This document shows positions 7,853 to 15,781 of a DNA stretch of 64,000 bases, one piece after another. Under the pieces are notes generated by a model. It was not told the origin of the DNA. It saw nothing but the letters and a program-made list of their open reading frames with translations, and made no database searches. Position 1 is the stretch's first letter. Every line of letters begins with the position of its first letter. The translations under genes were made by a program, and so were the position numbers. This stretch comes from Pseudomonas sp. MM211 (GTDB taxonomy: Bacteria > Pseudomonadota > Gammaproteobacteria > Pseudomonadales > Pseudomonadaceae), in assembly GCF_020386635.1 (NCBI RefSeq), contig NZ_CP081942.1:2294001-2358000 (forward strand), in the 5' to 3' direction.

Positions 7853-8203
7853 ATGATTTATGAAATCGCTTTGCTGCCCGTTCACAAAGAACAGATTGAA
7901 CAGTTCAAACGTGCATTCGCCGAAGTTGCGCCTTTGCTCAGCCGCGCAAAAGGTTACGGCGGTCACATGCTTGCGCAAGGTATCGAAACACCCCAGCTAT
8001 TCAACTTGATAGTGCATTGGCAATCCCTCGAGGATCACACCCCGGGCTTCGAAGCGAGTGAAGACCATCGGGTGTTCATGATGGGTTTAGAGCAATACTT
8101 TTCGGAAGAACCGAAGGTCTACCATATTGAGGGCGCTCCATTCACTACTGGAGATCATGATGATCAAAACAGCCCTTTTGGCAGGGTAATGCCGGTGTCT
8201 TGA
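7853..8203 (+). CDS. Antibiotic-biosynthesis-monooxygenase (ABM) domain protein
   Basis: A 116-residue ferredoxin-like alpha+beta-barrel protein: MIYEIALLPVHKEQIEQFKRAF, then the middle NLIVHWQSLEDHTPGFEASEDH typical of ABM proteins, which include cofactor-free quinol and anthrone monooxygenases. The ATG follows GAAGGGAG. Probably cotranscribed with the oxidoreductase. The pair (reductase plus ABM protein) suggests handling of a quinone or quinol, as in the YgiN/MdaB pair of enteric bacteria; that link is inference. Confidence 0.75.
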   Translation: MIYEIALLPVHKEQIEQFKRAFAEVAPLLSRAKGYGGHMLAQGIETPQLFNLIVHWQSLEDHTPGFEASEDHRVFMMGLEQYFSEEPKVYHIEGAPFTTGDHDDQNSPFGRVMPVS

Positions 8204-8407
8204 TAGGTTTGTTGCTTGGACGGATTAGTCGTTCTAGGAAAAGGTGACAGATTTGTTAGTAGGCAGGCTGATGACTGCTTTTTGCCGATAGCTACCGGTC
8301 GCAGAACGGCTGCAATCGCATCGATGTGTGTCCCGATAGCTAGGCAAAGTGTTTGATCAGATATTGATGAGCTAGAGTGCCGAAAGCAAAGACCTCAAGG
8401 ACGCGCA

Positions 8408-8896
8408 ATGATATTGCAACACAGGCCTGTGAAGGCTGATGACATCAAAACGATTTGTAGCTTTCCCCTTAACGCTCAGGAACTGTTCTATATGTTCCCG
8501 AAAGCTCAATACCCTTTGACTGAAGCTCAGCTGTCTAACGCGATTGCTCAACGATTCGATTCGACGGTTGTCGAGACCGAGAATGGTGTAGTCGGCTTCG
8601 CTAACTTTTATCGGGCTGAAACGGGTGGGGTTTGCTGTATTGGCAATGTCGTCGTTGCCCGAGAGGCAAGAGGTAACGGCGTGGCTACCTTTATCGTAGA
8701 GACGATGACAGCTCTGGCGTTCGACCGTTATGACGCCACAGAGGTACAGATCTCGTGCTTCAATGAAAATACAGCAGGCTTGCTACTTTATCCGAAACTA
8801 GGTTTCTTGCCCTTTGCTGTCGAAGAGAGAGCCTCTCTGGATAGCCGTAGATCAGCACTCATCCATATGACCCGCAGCAGAGCGGATCGACCATAG
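8408..8896 (+). CDS. GNAT-family N-acetyltransferase
   Basis: A 162-residue acetyltransferase. The acetyl-CoA binding motif A is CIGNVVVAREARGNGVATFIVETM at about 78-101, with the RGNGVA pyrophosphate loop, and the C-terminal LLLYPKLGFLPFAVEERASL is the usual GNAT ending. ATG 8408 follows AAGGA. It stands alone on the plus strand; the 204 bases before it hold no recognised feature. Substrate unknown. The codon use and A+T content look slightly different from the core genes around it. Confidence 0.82.
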   Translation: MILQHRPVKADDIKTICSFPLNAQELFYMFPKAQYPLTEAQLSNAIAQRFDSTVVETENGVVGFANFYRAETGGVCCIGNVVVAREARGNGVATFIVETMTALAFDRYDATEVQISCFNENTAGLLLYPKLGFLPFAVEERASLDSRRSALIHMTRSRADRP

Positions 8897-8928
8897 CTCA
8901 CCTTGAGCTGCCTGTTCCTCACCTGAAT

Positions 8929-9252
8929 TCAATACGCCGCCAAAATCCCCTGCGGGTTATAGCCGTGGATCACCGTGCCATTGACCTTGAGCACCGGCAC
9001 GCCCCGGCCACCGAGTGCGTCGTAGGCGCGGCGCGCGTCGGATGATTTCTCGATGTCCAGCTCGGTGTAGGCGATGCCACGTTCACCGAGAAACTCCCGG
9101 GTCTTGGCGCAGTAACCACACCAACTGGTGGCGTAGAGGATTACCTCACCCTGGCCGGCGACCTGCTGGCTGTTGCCAAACAGCATCGGCTCGATGCGAT
9201 CCCACTGTTGCCAGGTCGCCAGTGCCGCGAGAATCAGCAAAATCCTTTTCAT
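8929..9252 (-). CDS. Membrane-anchored or exported glutaredoxin-like protein
   Basis: A 107-residue protein with an N-terminal hydrophobic segment (MKRILLILAALATW) followed from about residue 36 by a glutaredoxin fold: ILYATSWCGYCAKTREFLGERG with a CGYC active site, the cis-proline loop GRGVPVLKVNG and a C-terminal helix. The leader suggests anchoring in or export across the inner membrane. It may reduce protein disulfides or glutathione mixed disulfides. It lies 41 bases downstream of yejK on the same strand. Confidence 0.82.
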   Translation of the reverse strand: MKRILLILAALATWQQWDRIEPMLFGNSQQVAGQGEVILYATSWCGYCAKTREFLGERGIAYTELDIEKSSDARRAYDALGGRGVPVLKVNGTVIHGYNPQGILAAY

Positions 9253-9293
9253 CGTGCAGTCCTTTGTTTTGTCAGGTCGGCTAATGCAGCCGC

Positions 9294-10301
9294 TCAGTCC
9301 TTGCGACGTTTCAACTGGTCGGTCAGTTGGGTCGGCAGGTTGCGGATGATCAGGGTGCCTTGCGTTTCGTCGTATTCGACTTTCGAGCCGAGCAGGTGGG
9401 CTTCGAAGCTGATCGACAGGCCTTCGGCACGCCCGGTAAAGCGCTGGAATTGGCTGAGGGTGCGTTTGTCTGCCGGGATTTCCGGCGACAGGCCGTAGTC
9501 CTTGTTGCGGATATGGTCGTAGAACGCTTTGGGGCGTTCTTCGTCGATCAGCCCTGATAATTCAGTCAGGGTGATCGGCTCGCCCATCTTGGCCTGGCTG
9601 GAGGCATAGCCGACCAGTGTCTTGGTCTTTTCGCGGGCCTGTTCTTCGGGCAGGTCTTCGCTTTCGACGAAATCGCTGAAGGCCTTGAGCAGCGTGCGGG
9701 TTTCGCCAGGGCCGTCGACGCCCTCCTGGCAGCCGATGAAGTCACGGAAGTATTCCGAGACCTTCTTGCCGTTCTTGCCCTTGATAAAGGAGATGTACTG
9801 CTTGGAGTTGGCGTTGTTGCGCCATTCGGAAATATTGATCCGGGCGGCCAGGTGCAACTGGCTCAGATCCAGGTGCTTGGCGGCGGTCACGTCCAGCGCG
9901 TCGTTCACTGCCACGCCGTCGTTGTGGTGCAGCAGGGCGATGGCCAGGTAGTCGGTCATGCCTTGCTGATAGTGAGCGAACAGCACATGGCCGCCGGTGG
10001 ACAGGTTGGATTCCTCCATCAGCTTCTGCAGATGTTCCACGGCCTGGCGGCTGAACGCAGCGAAATCCTGACCCTCTTCGAGGTAGGTTTTCAGCCAGCC
10101 ACTGAACGGGTAGGCGCCGGATTCCTCGTGAAAGAAACCCCAGGCTTTACCCTGTTTGGCGTTATAGCTTTCGTTGAGGTCGGCCAGCATATTCTCGATG
10201 GCCTGGGAGGTGCCCAGCTCGCTGTCGCGGGCGTGCAGCACGGCAGGGCTGCCATCGGGCTTCTTGTCGATCAGGTGGACGATACAGTGACGGATCGGCA
10301 T
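9294..10301 (-). CDS. yejK: Nucleoid-associated protein YejK/NdpA
   Basis: A 335-residue protein matching the YejK (NdpA) family over its length: [20 protein letters not shown] at the start, [21 protein letters not shown] in the middle, and the typical [20 protein letters not shown] stretch near 190-210. It binds DNA in the nucleoid and, in E. coli, interacts with topoisomerase IV. The glutaredoxin-like gene follows on the same strand. Confidence 0.92.
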   Translation of the reverse strand: MPIRHCIVHLIDKKPDGSPAVLHARDSELGTSQAIENMLADLNESYNAKQGKAWGFFHEESGAYPFSGWLKTYLEEGQDFAAFSRQAVEHLQKLMEESNLSTGGHVLFAHYQQGMTDYLAIALLHHNDGVAVNDALDVTAAKHLDLSQLHLAARINISEWRNNANSKQYISFIKGKNGKKVSEYFRDFIGCQEGVDGPGETRTLLKAFSDFVESEDLPEEQAREKTKTLVGYASSQAKMGEPITLTELSGLIDEERPKAFYDHIRNKDYGLSPEIPADKRTLSQFQRFTGRAEGLSISFEAHLLGSKVEYDETQGTLIIRNLPTQLTDQLKRRKD

Positions 10302-10325
10302 GGGAAATCTCTTCGGGCATGGCGC

Positions 10326-10348
10326 AAAAGGGCCGCGCGAGGGCGGCC
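10326..10348 (-). terminator. Possible terminator of the yjeH-type gene
   Basis: On the minus strand a 6-bp stem GGCCGC/GCGGCC (10331-10336 with 10343-10348) is followed by CTTTT, about 52 bases after the stop of the transporter gene. The stem is short and the T-run weak, so confidence is limited. Confidence 0.4.
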
Positions 10349-10400
10349 GAGGTTGCAGAGAGTTTACCCGACTGTTGGCAGCTTGGCGTCCGTCGCTCGG

Positions 10401-11663
10401 TCAACTCAGGGCAATGGCGTTACGACGCGCCTGGCGCCTGCGGTCGAGCAGCATCAGCACACCCAGCAGGCCAATGGCATACAGCGCATCGATGCCGAGC
10501 ATTAGCAAGATGCCGCTGCAGAGCAGGGCGCTGAGGCCGGCCAGCCAGCGCCACAGGCCTTTGAGCAGTATCCAGCCGGCGGCCATGCTGAGTAGGTAGA
10601 TGACGATGAAGTTGCCGTTGGCATAGCGGATCAGTTGATCCAGCGACAGTCCCAGGCACCAGATCACCGTGGTGCTCAGTGCGCAACTGAGCACCACCAG
10701 CAGCAGCGCCCTGGCCGGCACACCATTGGCATTACGGGCAGCCAGTAGGCGTGGCAGCTTACCTTCGTCGGCCAGGCTCCAGATCAGCCGCGCGAAACCC
10801 TGGATATACACGTTCATGGACGCGAAGCACGCCAGGTAGCCGATGCTCGCGCTGAGCCAGCGAGCCTGGTCACCGAACAGCACAGCGAGCATGCGCGGCA
10901 TGGACGCGGCGTCGGTGCGGGCATCGCCGTAGGCATGCAAACTCAGCACCGCCACCGAGCAAGCCCAGTACACCAGGCCGGCAAGCACCACGCCGAGCAA
11001 CAGTGCCAAGGGAAAGTCCCGTTGCGGGTTCTTGAACTCCTCACCCAGATGGGTGAAGGCCTCGATGCCGACGAAGCACCAGAACATCACCCCCAACGCC
11101 ACTGGCATCAGTTGCCAATTGCCCGCCAGGGGCGGCAGCAACGGTTGTTCTGCGTGGGGCAAGTCGGCTTTCCACCAGATCAGTGCGATGGTGGCGACGA
11201 TGGCCAGGGCGATAGCTATTTGCACGCTACCCGAGGTACGCGCCGGGCGTTGGCCGAGCAGCAAGATGATGCCCAGGGTGACCAGTTGAATGGCCAGAAC
11301 CGCCAGGTCGCTGAGCGCGAACAGCGCGTGCCAGAACCCACTGGCAATGTTCAGCGCGGCCGGTAAGCCCACGGGTAACACCGCCAGGAACAGAAACGCG
11401 CTCAAGCGCTCCATGCGCGCGCCGAACGCACGGCCGATCAAGTGCGGCGCACCGCCGGCATGGGGATAGTGACGGCCGAGCTGGGCGAAGGTGAACGCCA
11501 TCGGCAGAATCAGCACGATCAGCAGCAGCCAGGCCCACAGGGAAACTTCGCCGGCTGCCGTGGCGGCCAACGCGGGAACCACGAAAACCCCGGTGCCCAG
11601 CAGTGACGTCGACAGCAGGCCGATCCCTTGCAGCAGCCCCAATTCCTTGTTCAATCGACTCAT
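10401..11663 (-). CDS. yjeH: APC-family amino acid exporter, YjeH type
   Basis: A 420-residue inner-membrane protein with about 12 hydrophobic segments. The start MSRLNKELGLLQGIGLLSTSLLGTG is characteristic of YjeH, an exporter of methionine and branched-chain amino acids in E. coli. The frame is open upstream to 11801, but that extension is not membrane-like and overlaps the divergent regulator; the ATG at 11663 is the family start. The Lrp/AsnC-type gene is divergent, which suggests amino-acid-responsive control. Confidence 0.85.
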   Translation of the reverse strand: MSRLNKELGLLQGIGLLSTSLLGTGVFVVPALAATAAGEVSLWAWLLLIVLILPMAFTFAQLGRHYPHAGGAPHLIGRAFGARMERLSAFLFLAVLPVGLPAALNIASGFWHALFALSDLAVLAIQLVTLGIILLLGQRPARTSGSVQIAIALAIVATIALIWWKADLPHAEQPLLPPLAGNWQLMPVALGVMFWCFVGIEAFTHLGEEFKNPQRDFPLALLLGVVLAGLVYWACSVAVLSLHAYGDARTDAASMPRMLAVLFGDQARWLSASIGYLACFASMNVYIQGFARLIWSLADEGKLPRLLAARNANGVPARALLLVVLSCALSTTVIWCLGLSLDQLIRYANGNFIVIYLLSMAAGWILLKGLWRWLAGLSALLCSGILLMLGIDALYAIGLLGVLMLLDRRRQARRNAIALS

Positions 11664-11842
11664 GTTGTATGCTCTCGCTCGTCCTGAAGTGGCGGCTGCG
11701 TCCAGTTGTGGTGCGCTGATTCGCCAGGCAGTTATGGTAAAGCCGCGCGGCCTCGATCGCTGCTGGCGAAGCGTCGGCGACGACCGACGAAACGGCGGCA
11801 ATGCCCGTCATCCTGTTATGCAGATTGGTGCAGAGAGCGCGA

Positions 11843-12262
11843 GTGGATAAGTTCGACCAAGGCATCATCGCTTTGCTACGCGCCGATGCGCGCCTGACCG
11901 TCACCGAGGTCGCCCGACAGGTCAACCTGTCACGCACCGCCGTGAGCGAGCGCATCCGCCAACTGGAAGCGGGCGGCGTGATTCAGGGTTACCACGCCCG
12001 CATTGCCGAGCCCACCCACGTCGTGGTGCAGGCCTATCTGGAGCTGTTCTATACGGGCGGGCGCTGCGAACAATACGTCGAGCGCATGCGCGTATTCCCG
12101 GAAGTGCGCCGCTGCTCTGGCATCAGCGGCGAAACCGACATGCTGATCTACCTTGAGGCCGCCTCCATGGAGCGGCTGGCCGAAGTGCGCGGGGTAATCG
12201 AAAACCTGCCGGGCGTCTTCAAGGTGAAGACGCATATGGTGGTGAAGGATTGGGTGATGTGA
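11843..12262 (+). CDS. Lrp/AsnC-family transcriptional regulator
   Basis: A 139-residue regulator. The helix-turn-helix is DARLTVTEVARQVNLSRTAVSERIRQLEAGGVI (about 11-43); the C-terminal RAM domain includes VRRCSGISGETDMLIYLEAAS. The frame is open from 11801, but the GTG at 11843 gives the standard family N-terminus (VDKFDQGIIALL). It is divergent from the YjeH-type exporter and probably controls it. It is the last backbone gene before the integron. Confidence 0.85.
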   Translation: MDKFDQGIIALLRADARLTVTEVARQVNLSRTAVSERIRQLEAGGVIQGYHARIAEPTHVVVQAYLELFYTGGRCEQYVERMRVFPEVRRCSGISGETDMLIYLEAASMERLAEVRGVIENLPGVFKVKTHMVVKDWVM

Positions 12263-12343
12263 GTCGGGACTGTGACGAACATGCATGCCATGAGCGACCA
12301 AGCTACTCAGCGGCTATGCCGAGTAAGCAGATCTGAACAAGGT

Positions 12344-13309
12344 TCAACCGAGCGGGCTGACCACCCCGACAAAGCCCTGGCCCAATACATGGGTATAAAT
12401 CTGCGTGGTTCGCACATCGGCATGCCCGAGCAAAGTCTGCACGGTACGAATGTCGCTGCCCCGGCGTAAAAGCTCGGTGGCAAAGGTATGCCGAAATGTG
12501 TGGCAGCCCGCGGGCTTGTGCAGCCCGGAGCGGCGCACAACCTGCCTGACCGCTTTCTGAATCGAGCTGACGTGGATGTGATGGCGCACCACGTTGCCAT
12601 GTTCATCCACGCACACACCTCGGGACGGAAACAGCCATTGCCATTCCAGTGAGCGCCCTGCGTTGGGATATTTGCGGTGCAAGGCGAAAGGCAGGCTGAC
12701 CGGAACCTGGTAAAAAATGTCTTGCCGCTCCCAGGCGGCGAGCATGCGTGCCCGGCGCTCCTGCAGCACCGTGATAAGCGAGGTAGGTAACAAGGTCGTC
12801 CGATCCTTGGCGCCCTTGCCGTCATGTACGGTGATCACCTGCCGATCAAAATCCACATCCTTGATACGCAGGCGAGCGGCCTCCACCACGCGCAAACCGG
12901 CACCGTACATAAGTGAGGCCAGTAACTGATACGGCTGGCCAAGCTGGGCAATCAGTGCCGTTGCCTCAGCATGCGTCAATACACAGGGAATACGTGTCGA
13001 GCGTTTGGCACGCACCACCTCGCCTAGTTGGCCCAGTGGAACTTCAAGCACTTTGCTGTAAAGAAACACCAGCGCGTTCAGCGCCAGGTTCTGGGTCGCG
13101 GCAGCCACCTTGCGATCTACCGCCAGCCACGTAAGAAAAGCACTGACCTCCACAGCCCCCATCTCCATCGGATGGCGCAACCGATGGAAACGGATGAAAT
13201 AGCGAATCCAGTACCAGTAAGATTGCTCGGTGCGAATGCTGTAGTGATGCACCCGCATCACTGCGCTGACCTGCTCACGTAGGCGAGGCTTGGAGGGTGA
13301 ACGATCCAT
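12344..13309 (-). CDS. intI: Integron integrase IntI
   Basis: A 321-residue tyrosine recombinase. Catalytic residues are visible: R140 in GAGLRVVEAARLRIKD, K165 in DGKGAKDR, H270 and R273 in CHTFRHTFATELL, H296 in LLGHADVRTT and the nucleophile Y305 in IYTHV. The extra segment PFALHRKYPNAGRSLEWQWLFPS (about 207-229) between patches II and III is diagnostic of IntI and is needed for recognition of folded single-stranded attC. Length is normal and all key residues are present, so it is probably active. ATG 13309 follows GTGGAG. It is divergent from the cassettes, with a LexA-like box upstream. Confidence 0.95.
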   Translation of the reverse strand: MDRSPSKPRLREQVSAVMRVHHYSIRTEQSYWYWIRYFIRFHRLRHPMEMGAVEVSAFLTWLAVDRKVAAATQNLALNALVFLYSKVLEVPLGQLGEVVRAKRSTRIPCVLTHAEATALIAQLGQPYQLLASLMYGAGLRVVEAARLRIKDVDFDRQVITVHDGKGAKDRTTLLPTSLITVLQERRARMLAAWERQDIFYQVPVSLPFALHRKYPNAGRSLEWQWLFPSRGVCVDEHGNVVRHHIHVSSIQKAVRQVVRRSGLHKPAGCHTFRHTFATELLRRGSDIRTVQTLLGHADVRTTQIYTHVLGQGFVGVVSPLG

Positions 13310-13328
13310 GTCGACTCCACTGTGGTGT

Positions 13329-13348
13329 TGCTGGTTTTATATACAGTA
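13329..13348. promoter_or_regulatory. LexA (SOS) box in the intI promoter
   Basis: TGCTGGTTTTATATACAGTA fits the LexA consensus core CTG-N10-CAG with the typical TATATACAGTA right half. It lies 20-39 bases upstream of the intI ATG. On the minus strand a -35-like TTGTGT (13373-13368) and a -10-like TACTGT 17 bases further would be overlapped by it. SOS control of intI is established for several integrons; here it is read from sequence only. Confidence 0.75.
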
Positions 13349-13449
13349 GTGGCGGCAGGGGGAATACACAAGTCAAGCGAGTACGGAGTGTGGGGAGGTG
13401 TGTGGGCTTAAGCTGCTGATAAATAAGTATTTTAATTATGCTGGCGTTG

Positions 13450-13519
13450 GGTGGTGCGGCATTATGCGGAATTCTCTACTATTGCTTTAATGAAGAATTC
13501 CATCTAATCACTGTTATGT
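13450..13519 (+). other. attI recombination site region
   Basis: The first cassette begins at the core GTTATG (G at 13513). The same cassette second copy starts after GTTATG at 14460, which fixes the crossover between 13513 and 13514. The 60 bases to the left are unrelated to attC and include two GAATTC sites at about 13469 and 13495; they should hold the IntI binding sites of attI. The exact left limit is not visible. The cassette promoter Pc must lie in 13310-13513 or in intI; I cannot pick one with confidence. Confidence 0.7.
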
Positions 13520-13538
13520 TCCTTCTGATATAGCCGCC

Positions 13539-13841
13539 ATGACCACATACGAAGAAATATTTGAATTTTCTCGCCCTGAGTTCGTAAGCAGTATTTCTGT
13601 AAAAAGAATCGAAGAGCAGGGAGTGTTGCAGGTAAACCTTCAGGTCGAATCTAACGGACAAGAAAAGAATCTAAACTTATCCGGCTTCGATGAACTCGCA
13701 GAATGTGTCAGCTATTTCCTTGTCTCTGAGCGCGTTGTAGTCTCAAAAGAAATAGGCACTGGCAAAGAATTCGGAACCATCAGAATAGAATGCTGGAGTG
13801 ATGAGTGTTATTCGGTACATTGGTGCGATACGGCTGCATAG
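13539..13841 (+). CDS. Cassette 1 hypothetical protein (identical to cassette 3)
   Basis: A 100-residue acidic protein, family not recognised. It starts MTTYEEIFEFSRPEFVSSISV and ends YSVHWCDTAA. The pattern suggests a small beta-rich soluble domain (VLQVNLQVESNGQEKNLNLSG) with one helix (FDELAECVSYFLV). It is the first cassette gene, 25 bases from the attI junction, so it should be the most strongly expressed from a cassette promoter. The same gene, base for base, is present again in cassette 3. No signal peptide or membrane segment is seen. Confidence 0.8.
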   Translation: MTTYEEIFEFSRPEFVSSISVKRIEEQGVLQVNLQVESNGQEKNLNLSGFDELAECVSYFLVSERVVVSKEIGTGKEFGTIRIECWSDECYSVHWCDTAA

Positions 13842-13843
13842 AA

Positions 13844-13919
13844 ACATAACAATTGGTTCAAATCGTTCGCTTCGCTCACTGGGACGGGCTAAAGCCCGCC
13901 CCTTAACCAAACGTTATGA
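13844..13919 (+). other. attC1
   Basis: Cassette recombination site of 76 bp. Inverse core ACATAAC at 13844-13850 pairs with core GTTATG(A) at 13913-13919; inside are GGTTCAA / TTAACC arms and the palindrome GGGCTAAAGCCC. The bottom strand would fold into the hairpin recognised by IntI. Confidence 0.92.
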
Positions 13920-13925
13920 GGCTTG

Positions 13926-14396
13926 ATGCTTGTGAGCAGGCGTAGACAACTAAAGGGAATTGCCGCCGGGATATCCTCCAGCTTCTCGTCAAGATACAAC
14001 GACATTGATGGCTACTGGGGACTAGGAGTTATTTATCTCTGCGCAGCAGAGGCAGGTCTAAGTAAATTTCAACTAGACCTAATCAGCGGCGAATCACTTC
14101 CATACTTCAAACACTCAAAAAAAGTAGCCGCTCCTTATCTTGAGTACTTGAAGGTACAGACAGAGAAAAAAGGGTTTCACGCTTGGCAGATATGCAAGGC
14201 AGTCATAGAAATTGAATTCAACACCATCCCATCCAAGCTAAACTTAATTTTCAAGCGAGCGTGGGGCGAGGCTTTTCTCTGCACTGTTAGCATCACAGAC
14301 GACTTAGGTAAATCCTGGAGCTATCAATATGAAGGGTGGTGCGGGAAACATGACCCCACAAAAGAGCATCGAAGCACTCGCAGGTACGCCTCATAA
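13926..14396 (+). CDS. Cassette 2 hypothetical protein
   Basis: A 156-residue protein of unknown family. It begins MLVSRRRQLKGIAAGISSSF and contains DIDGYWGLGVIYLCAAEAGLSKFQLDL, a mixed alpha/beta pattern, then SWSYQYEGWCGKHDP near the C-terminus. The ATG at 13926 is chosen; a TTG at 13923 and a GTG at 13932 are in the same frame. The stop TAA at 14394 overlaps the attC inverse core, a common feature of compact cassettes. It is flanked on both sides by the identical cassettes 1 and 3. Confidence 0.8.
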   Translation: MLVSRRRQLKGIAAGISSSFSSRYNDIDGYWGLGVIYLCAAEAGLSKFQLDLISGESLPYFKHSKKVAAPYLEYLKVQTEKKGFHAWQICKAVIEIEFNTIPSKLNLIFKRAWGEAFLCTVSITDDLGKSWSYQYEGWCGKHDPTKEHRSTRRYAS

Positions 14397-14466
14397 CAAG
14401 TGGTTCAAATCGTTCGCTTCGCTCTCTGGGACGGGCTAAAGCCCGCCCCTTAACCAAACGTTATGT
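14391..14466 (+). other. attC2
   Basis: 76-bp site of the same family as attC1 (inverse core TCATAAC, core GTTATG at 14460). The inverse core is the exact complement of the first core of its own cassette, GTTATGA, as expected for an intact cassette. Confidence 0.92.
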
Positions 14467-14860
14467 TCCTTCTGATATAGCCGCCATGACCACATACGAA
14501 GAAATATTTGAATTTTCTCGCCCTGAGTTCGTAAGCAGTATTTCTGTAAAAAGAATCGAAGAGCAGGGAGTGTTGCAGGTAAACCTTCAGGTCGAATCTA
14601 ACGGACAAGAAAAGAATCTAAACTTATCCGGCTTCGATGAACTCGCAGAATGTGTCAGCTATTTCCTTGTCTCTGAGCGCGTTGTAGTCTCAAAAGAAAT
14701 AGGCACTGGCAAAGAATTCGGAACCATCAGAATAGAATGCTGGAGTGATGAGTGTTATTCGGTACATTGGTGCGATACGGCTGCATAGAAACATAACAAT
14801 TGGTTCAAATCGTTCGCTTCGCTCACTGGGACGGGCTAAAGCCCGCCCCTTAACCAAACG
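14461..14860 (+). repeat. Cassette 3: exact second copy of cassette 1 (400 bp)
   Basis: By eye every base from 14461 to 14860 equals 13514-13913, covering the short leader, the gene and the whole attC. The two copies are 947 bases apart and separated by cassette 2. Limits coincide exactly with recombination points, so the duplication came from integrase action or cassette-level recombination, not from general duplication. Confidence 0.93.
14486..14788 (+). CDS. Cassette 3 hypothetical protein (duplicate of cassette 1)
   Basis: A 100-residue protein identical to the product of cassette 1, including silent positions of the gene. Function unknown. The absence of any difference points to a recent event. 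Expression should be lower than that of copy 1 if both depend on a promoter near attI. Two copies could raise dosage, or this may be a transient state. Confidence 0.8.
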   Translation: MTTYEEIFEFSRPEFVSSISVKRIEEQGVLQVNLQVESNGQEKNLNLSGFDELAECVSYFLVSERVVVSKEIGTGKEFGTIRIECWSDECYSVHWCDTAA

Positions 14861-14866
14861 TTAGAG
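14791..14866 (+). other. attC3
   Basis: 76-bp site identical to attC1 up to the core; the core continues as GTTAGAG because cassette 4 follows. Confidence 0.92.
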
Positions 14867-14872
14867 GCCTCA

Positions 14873-15160
14873 ATGAGCTTACGCGGCTACATCCATGAAG
14901 TCTGGCTATGCCCAAGTGGCCACGGGGAATTACTGCCCTCTTGTATTGCCTTTGATCCCGCCGGCAATGCTGCGCGCGAGCTAAATGAACCTGGCAGCTT
15001 TTGCATCTGGCTATTCTTTGCAAACTCTCATTTCGAAGCGATGCAAATTTACTATCAGTTCAGCGATTTTGGTGAATACACAACGTCAGAGCAACAAGAT
15101 CATCAGCCATATCCTGAGTCTTGGTACGTTAAACAGCAGAACTACTTGCGCAGCCTCTAA
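14873..15160 (+). CDS. Cassette 4 hypothetical protein
   Basis: A 95-residue protein beginning MSLRGYIHEVWLCPSGHGEL and containing GSFCIWLFFANSHFEAMQIYYQFSDFGEYTT. I recall similar small proteins from cassette arrays of soil and plant-associated bacteria, but with no known function. Aromatic-rich, with no signal peptide. It starts 12 bases after the core; the stop overlaps the attC inverse core. Confidence 0.8.
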   Translation: MSLRGYIHEVWLCPSGHGELLPSCIAFDPAGNAARELNEPGSFCIWLFFANSHFEAMQIYYQFSDFGEYTTSEQQDHQPYPESWYVKQQNYLRSL

Positions 15161-15222
15161 CTAGTGGTTCAAGTCGCTCGCTCGGGACGGGCTAAAGCCC
15201 GCCCCTTAACCATACGTTAGGC
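15155..15222 (+). other. attC4 (short form, 68 bp)
   Basis: Inverse core CTCTAAC (15155-15161), core GTTAGGC (from 15216). Compared with attC7 it lacks nine bases in the spacer (CGCTCGCTCGGG instead of CGCTCGCTTCGCTCACTCGGG), as expected from slippage between CGCT/CTC repeats. The R arm also reads AACCATACG rather than AACCAAACG. Confidence 0.9.
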
Positions 15223-15227
15223 GTTGT

Positions 15228-15695
15228 ATGAAAATGCTCCGATACTTCGATACCGATGACGGCTCACTTCCGGAGTTGGAAGTGAGATATTCAAATCCAG
15301 ATAAGGTATCCATAGCTTTCGAATTTCTCTTCGCAAGCAATGCCCGGAATGTAAATGCTGGCGGAGGCTACCTTTGGATCAAATCTTCGCAAAAAGAGAA
15401 ACCATTCACAGGTAGCGGTGATGCAGCATTGGTTATTTGTGAGTCAGCAGAACCATTCCATGTAGTGTTAGCAGGCATAACCATTGCAAACTGCACGCTT
15501 CCCGATTTAGGAGTTCTCGTAATGCCCTCTAGCTTAACCATCGACTACCGAATGGGCAGCGCTTGGGGAACGGCCGAGGTCAACGCTCTGCTCATACTGT
15601 TGAAAAAGCTATGCGGGCTAGGTGGTACGCTTGTCACTCCGTGGTGGGGCGCCGAATGCGAACATGAGTTCGCTGAAGCTCTGCGTCGCGCCTAA
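15228..15695 (+). CDS. Cassette 5 hypothetical protein
   Basis: A 155-residue protein of unknown family starting MKMLRYFDTDDGSLPELEVRY. Hydrophobic stretches (LVICESAEPFHVVLAGITI, VNALLILLKKLCGLGGTLV) look like buried strands and helices of a soluble alpha/beta domain, not membrane segments. ATG 15228 is 12 bases after the core. The stop overlaps attC5. Confidence 0.8.
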   Translation: MKMLRYFDTDDGSLPELEVRYSNPDKVSIAFEFLFASNARNVNAGGGYLWIKSSQKEKPFTGSGDAALVICESAEPFHVVLAGITIANCTLPDLGVLVMPSSLTIDYRMGSAWGTAEVNALLILLKKLCGLGGTLVTPWWGAECEHEFAEALRRA

Positions 15696-15765
15696 CAAGC
15701 GGTTCAAACCGTTCGCTTCGCTCACTGGGACGGGCTAAAGCCCGCCCCTTAACCAAACGTTATAT
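15690..15765 (+). other. attC5
   Basis: 76-bp site; inverse core GCCTAAC (15690-15696) matches the cassette first core GTTAGGC exactly; right core GTTATAT at 15759. Confidence 0.92.
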
Positions 15766-15781
15766 TCGCTAAAGGGAATTA

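Noticed and set aside
13310..13513. Cassette promoter Pc
   Set aside because: The region is AT-rich with several weak -10-like hexamers, but none has a good -35 at 16-18 bases; I did not assign one.
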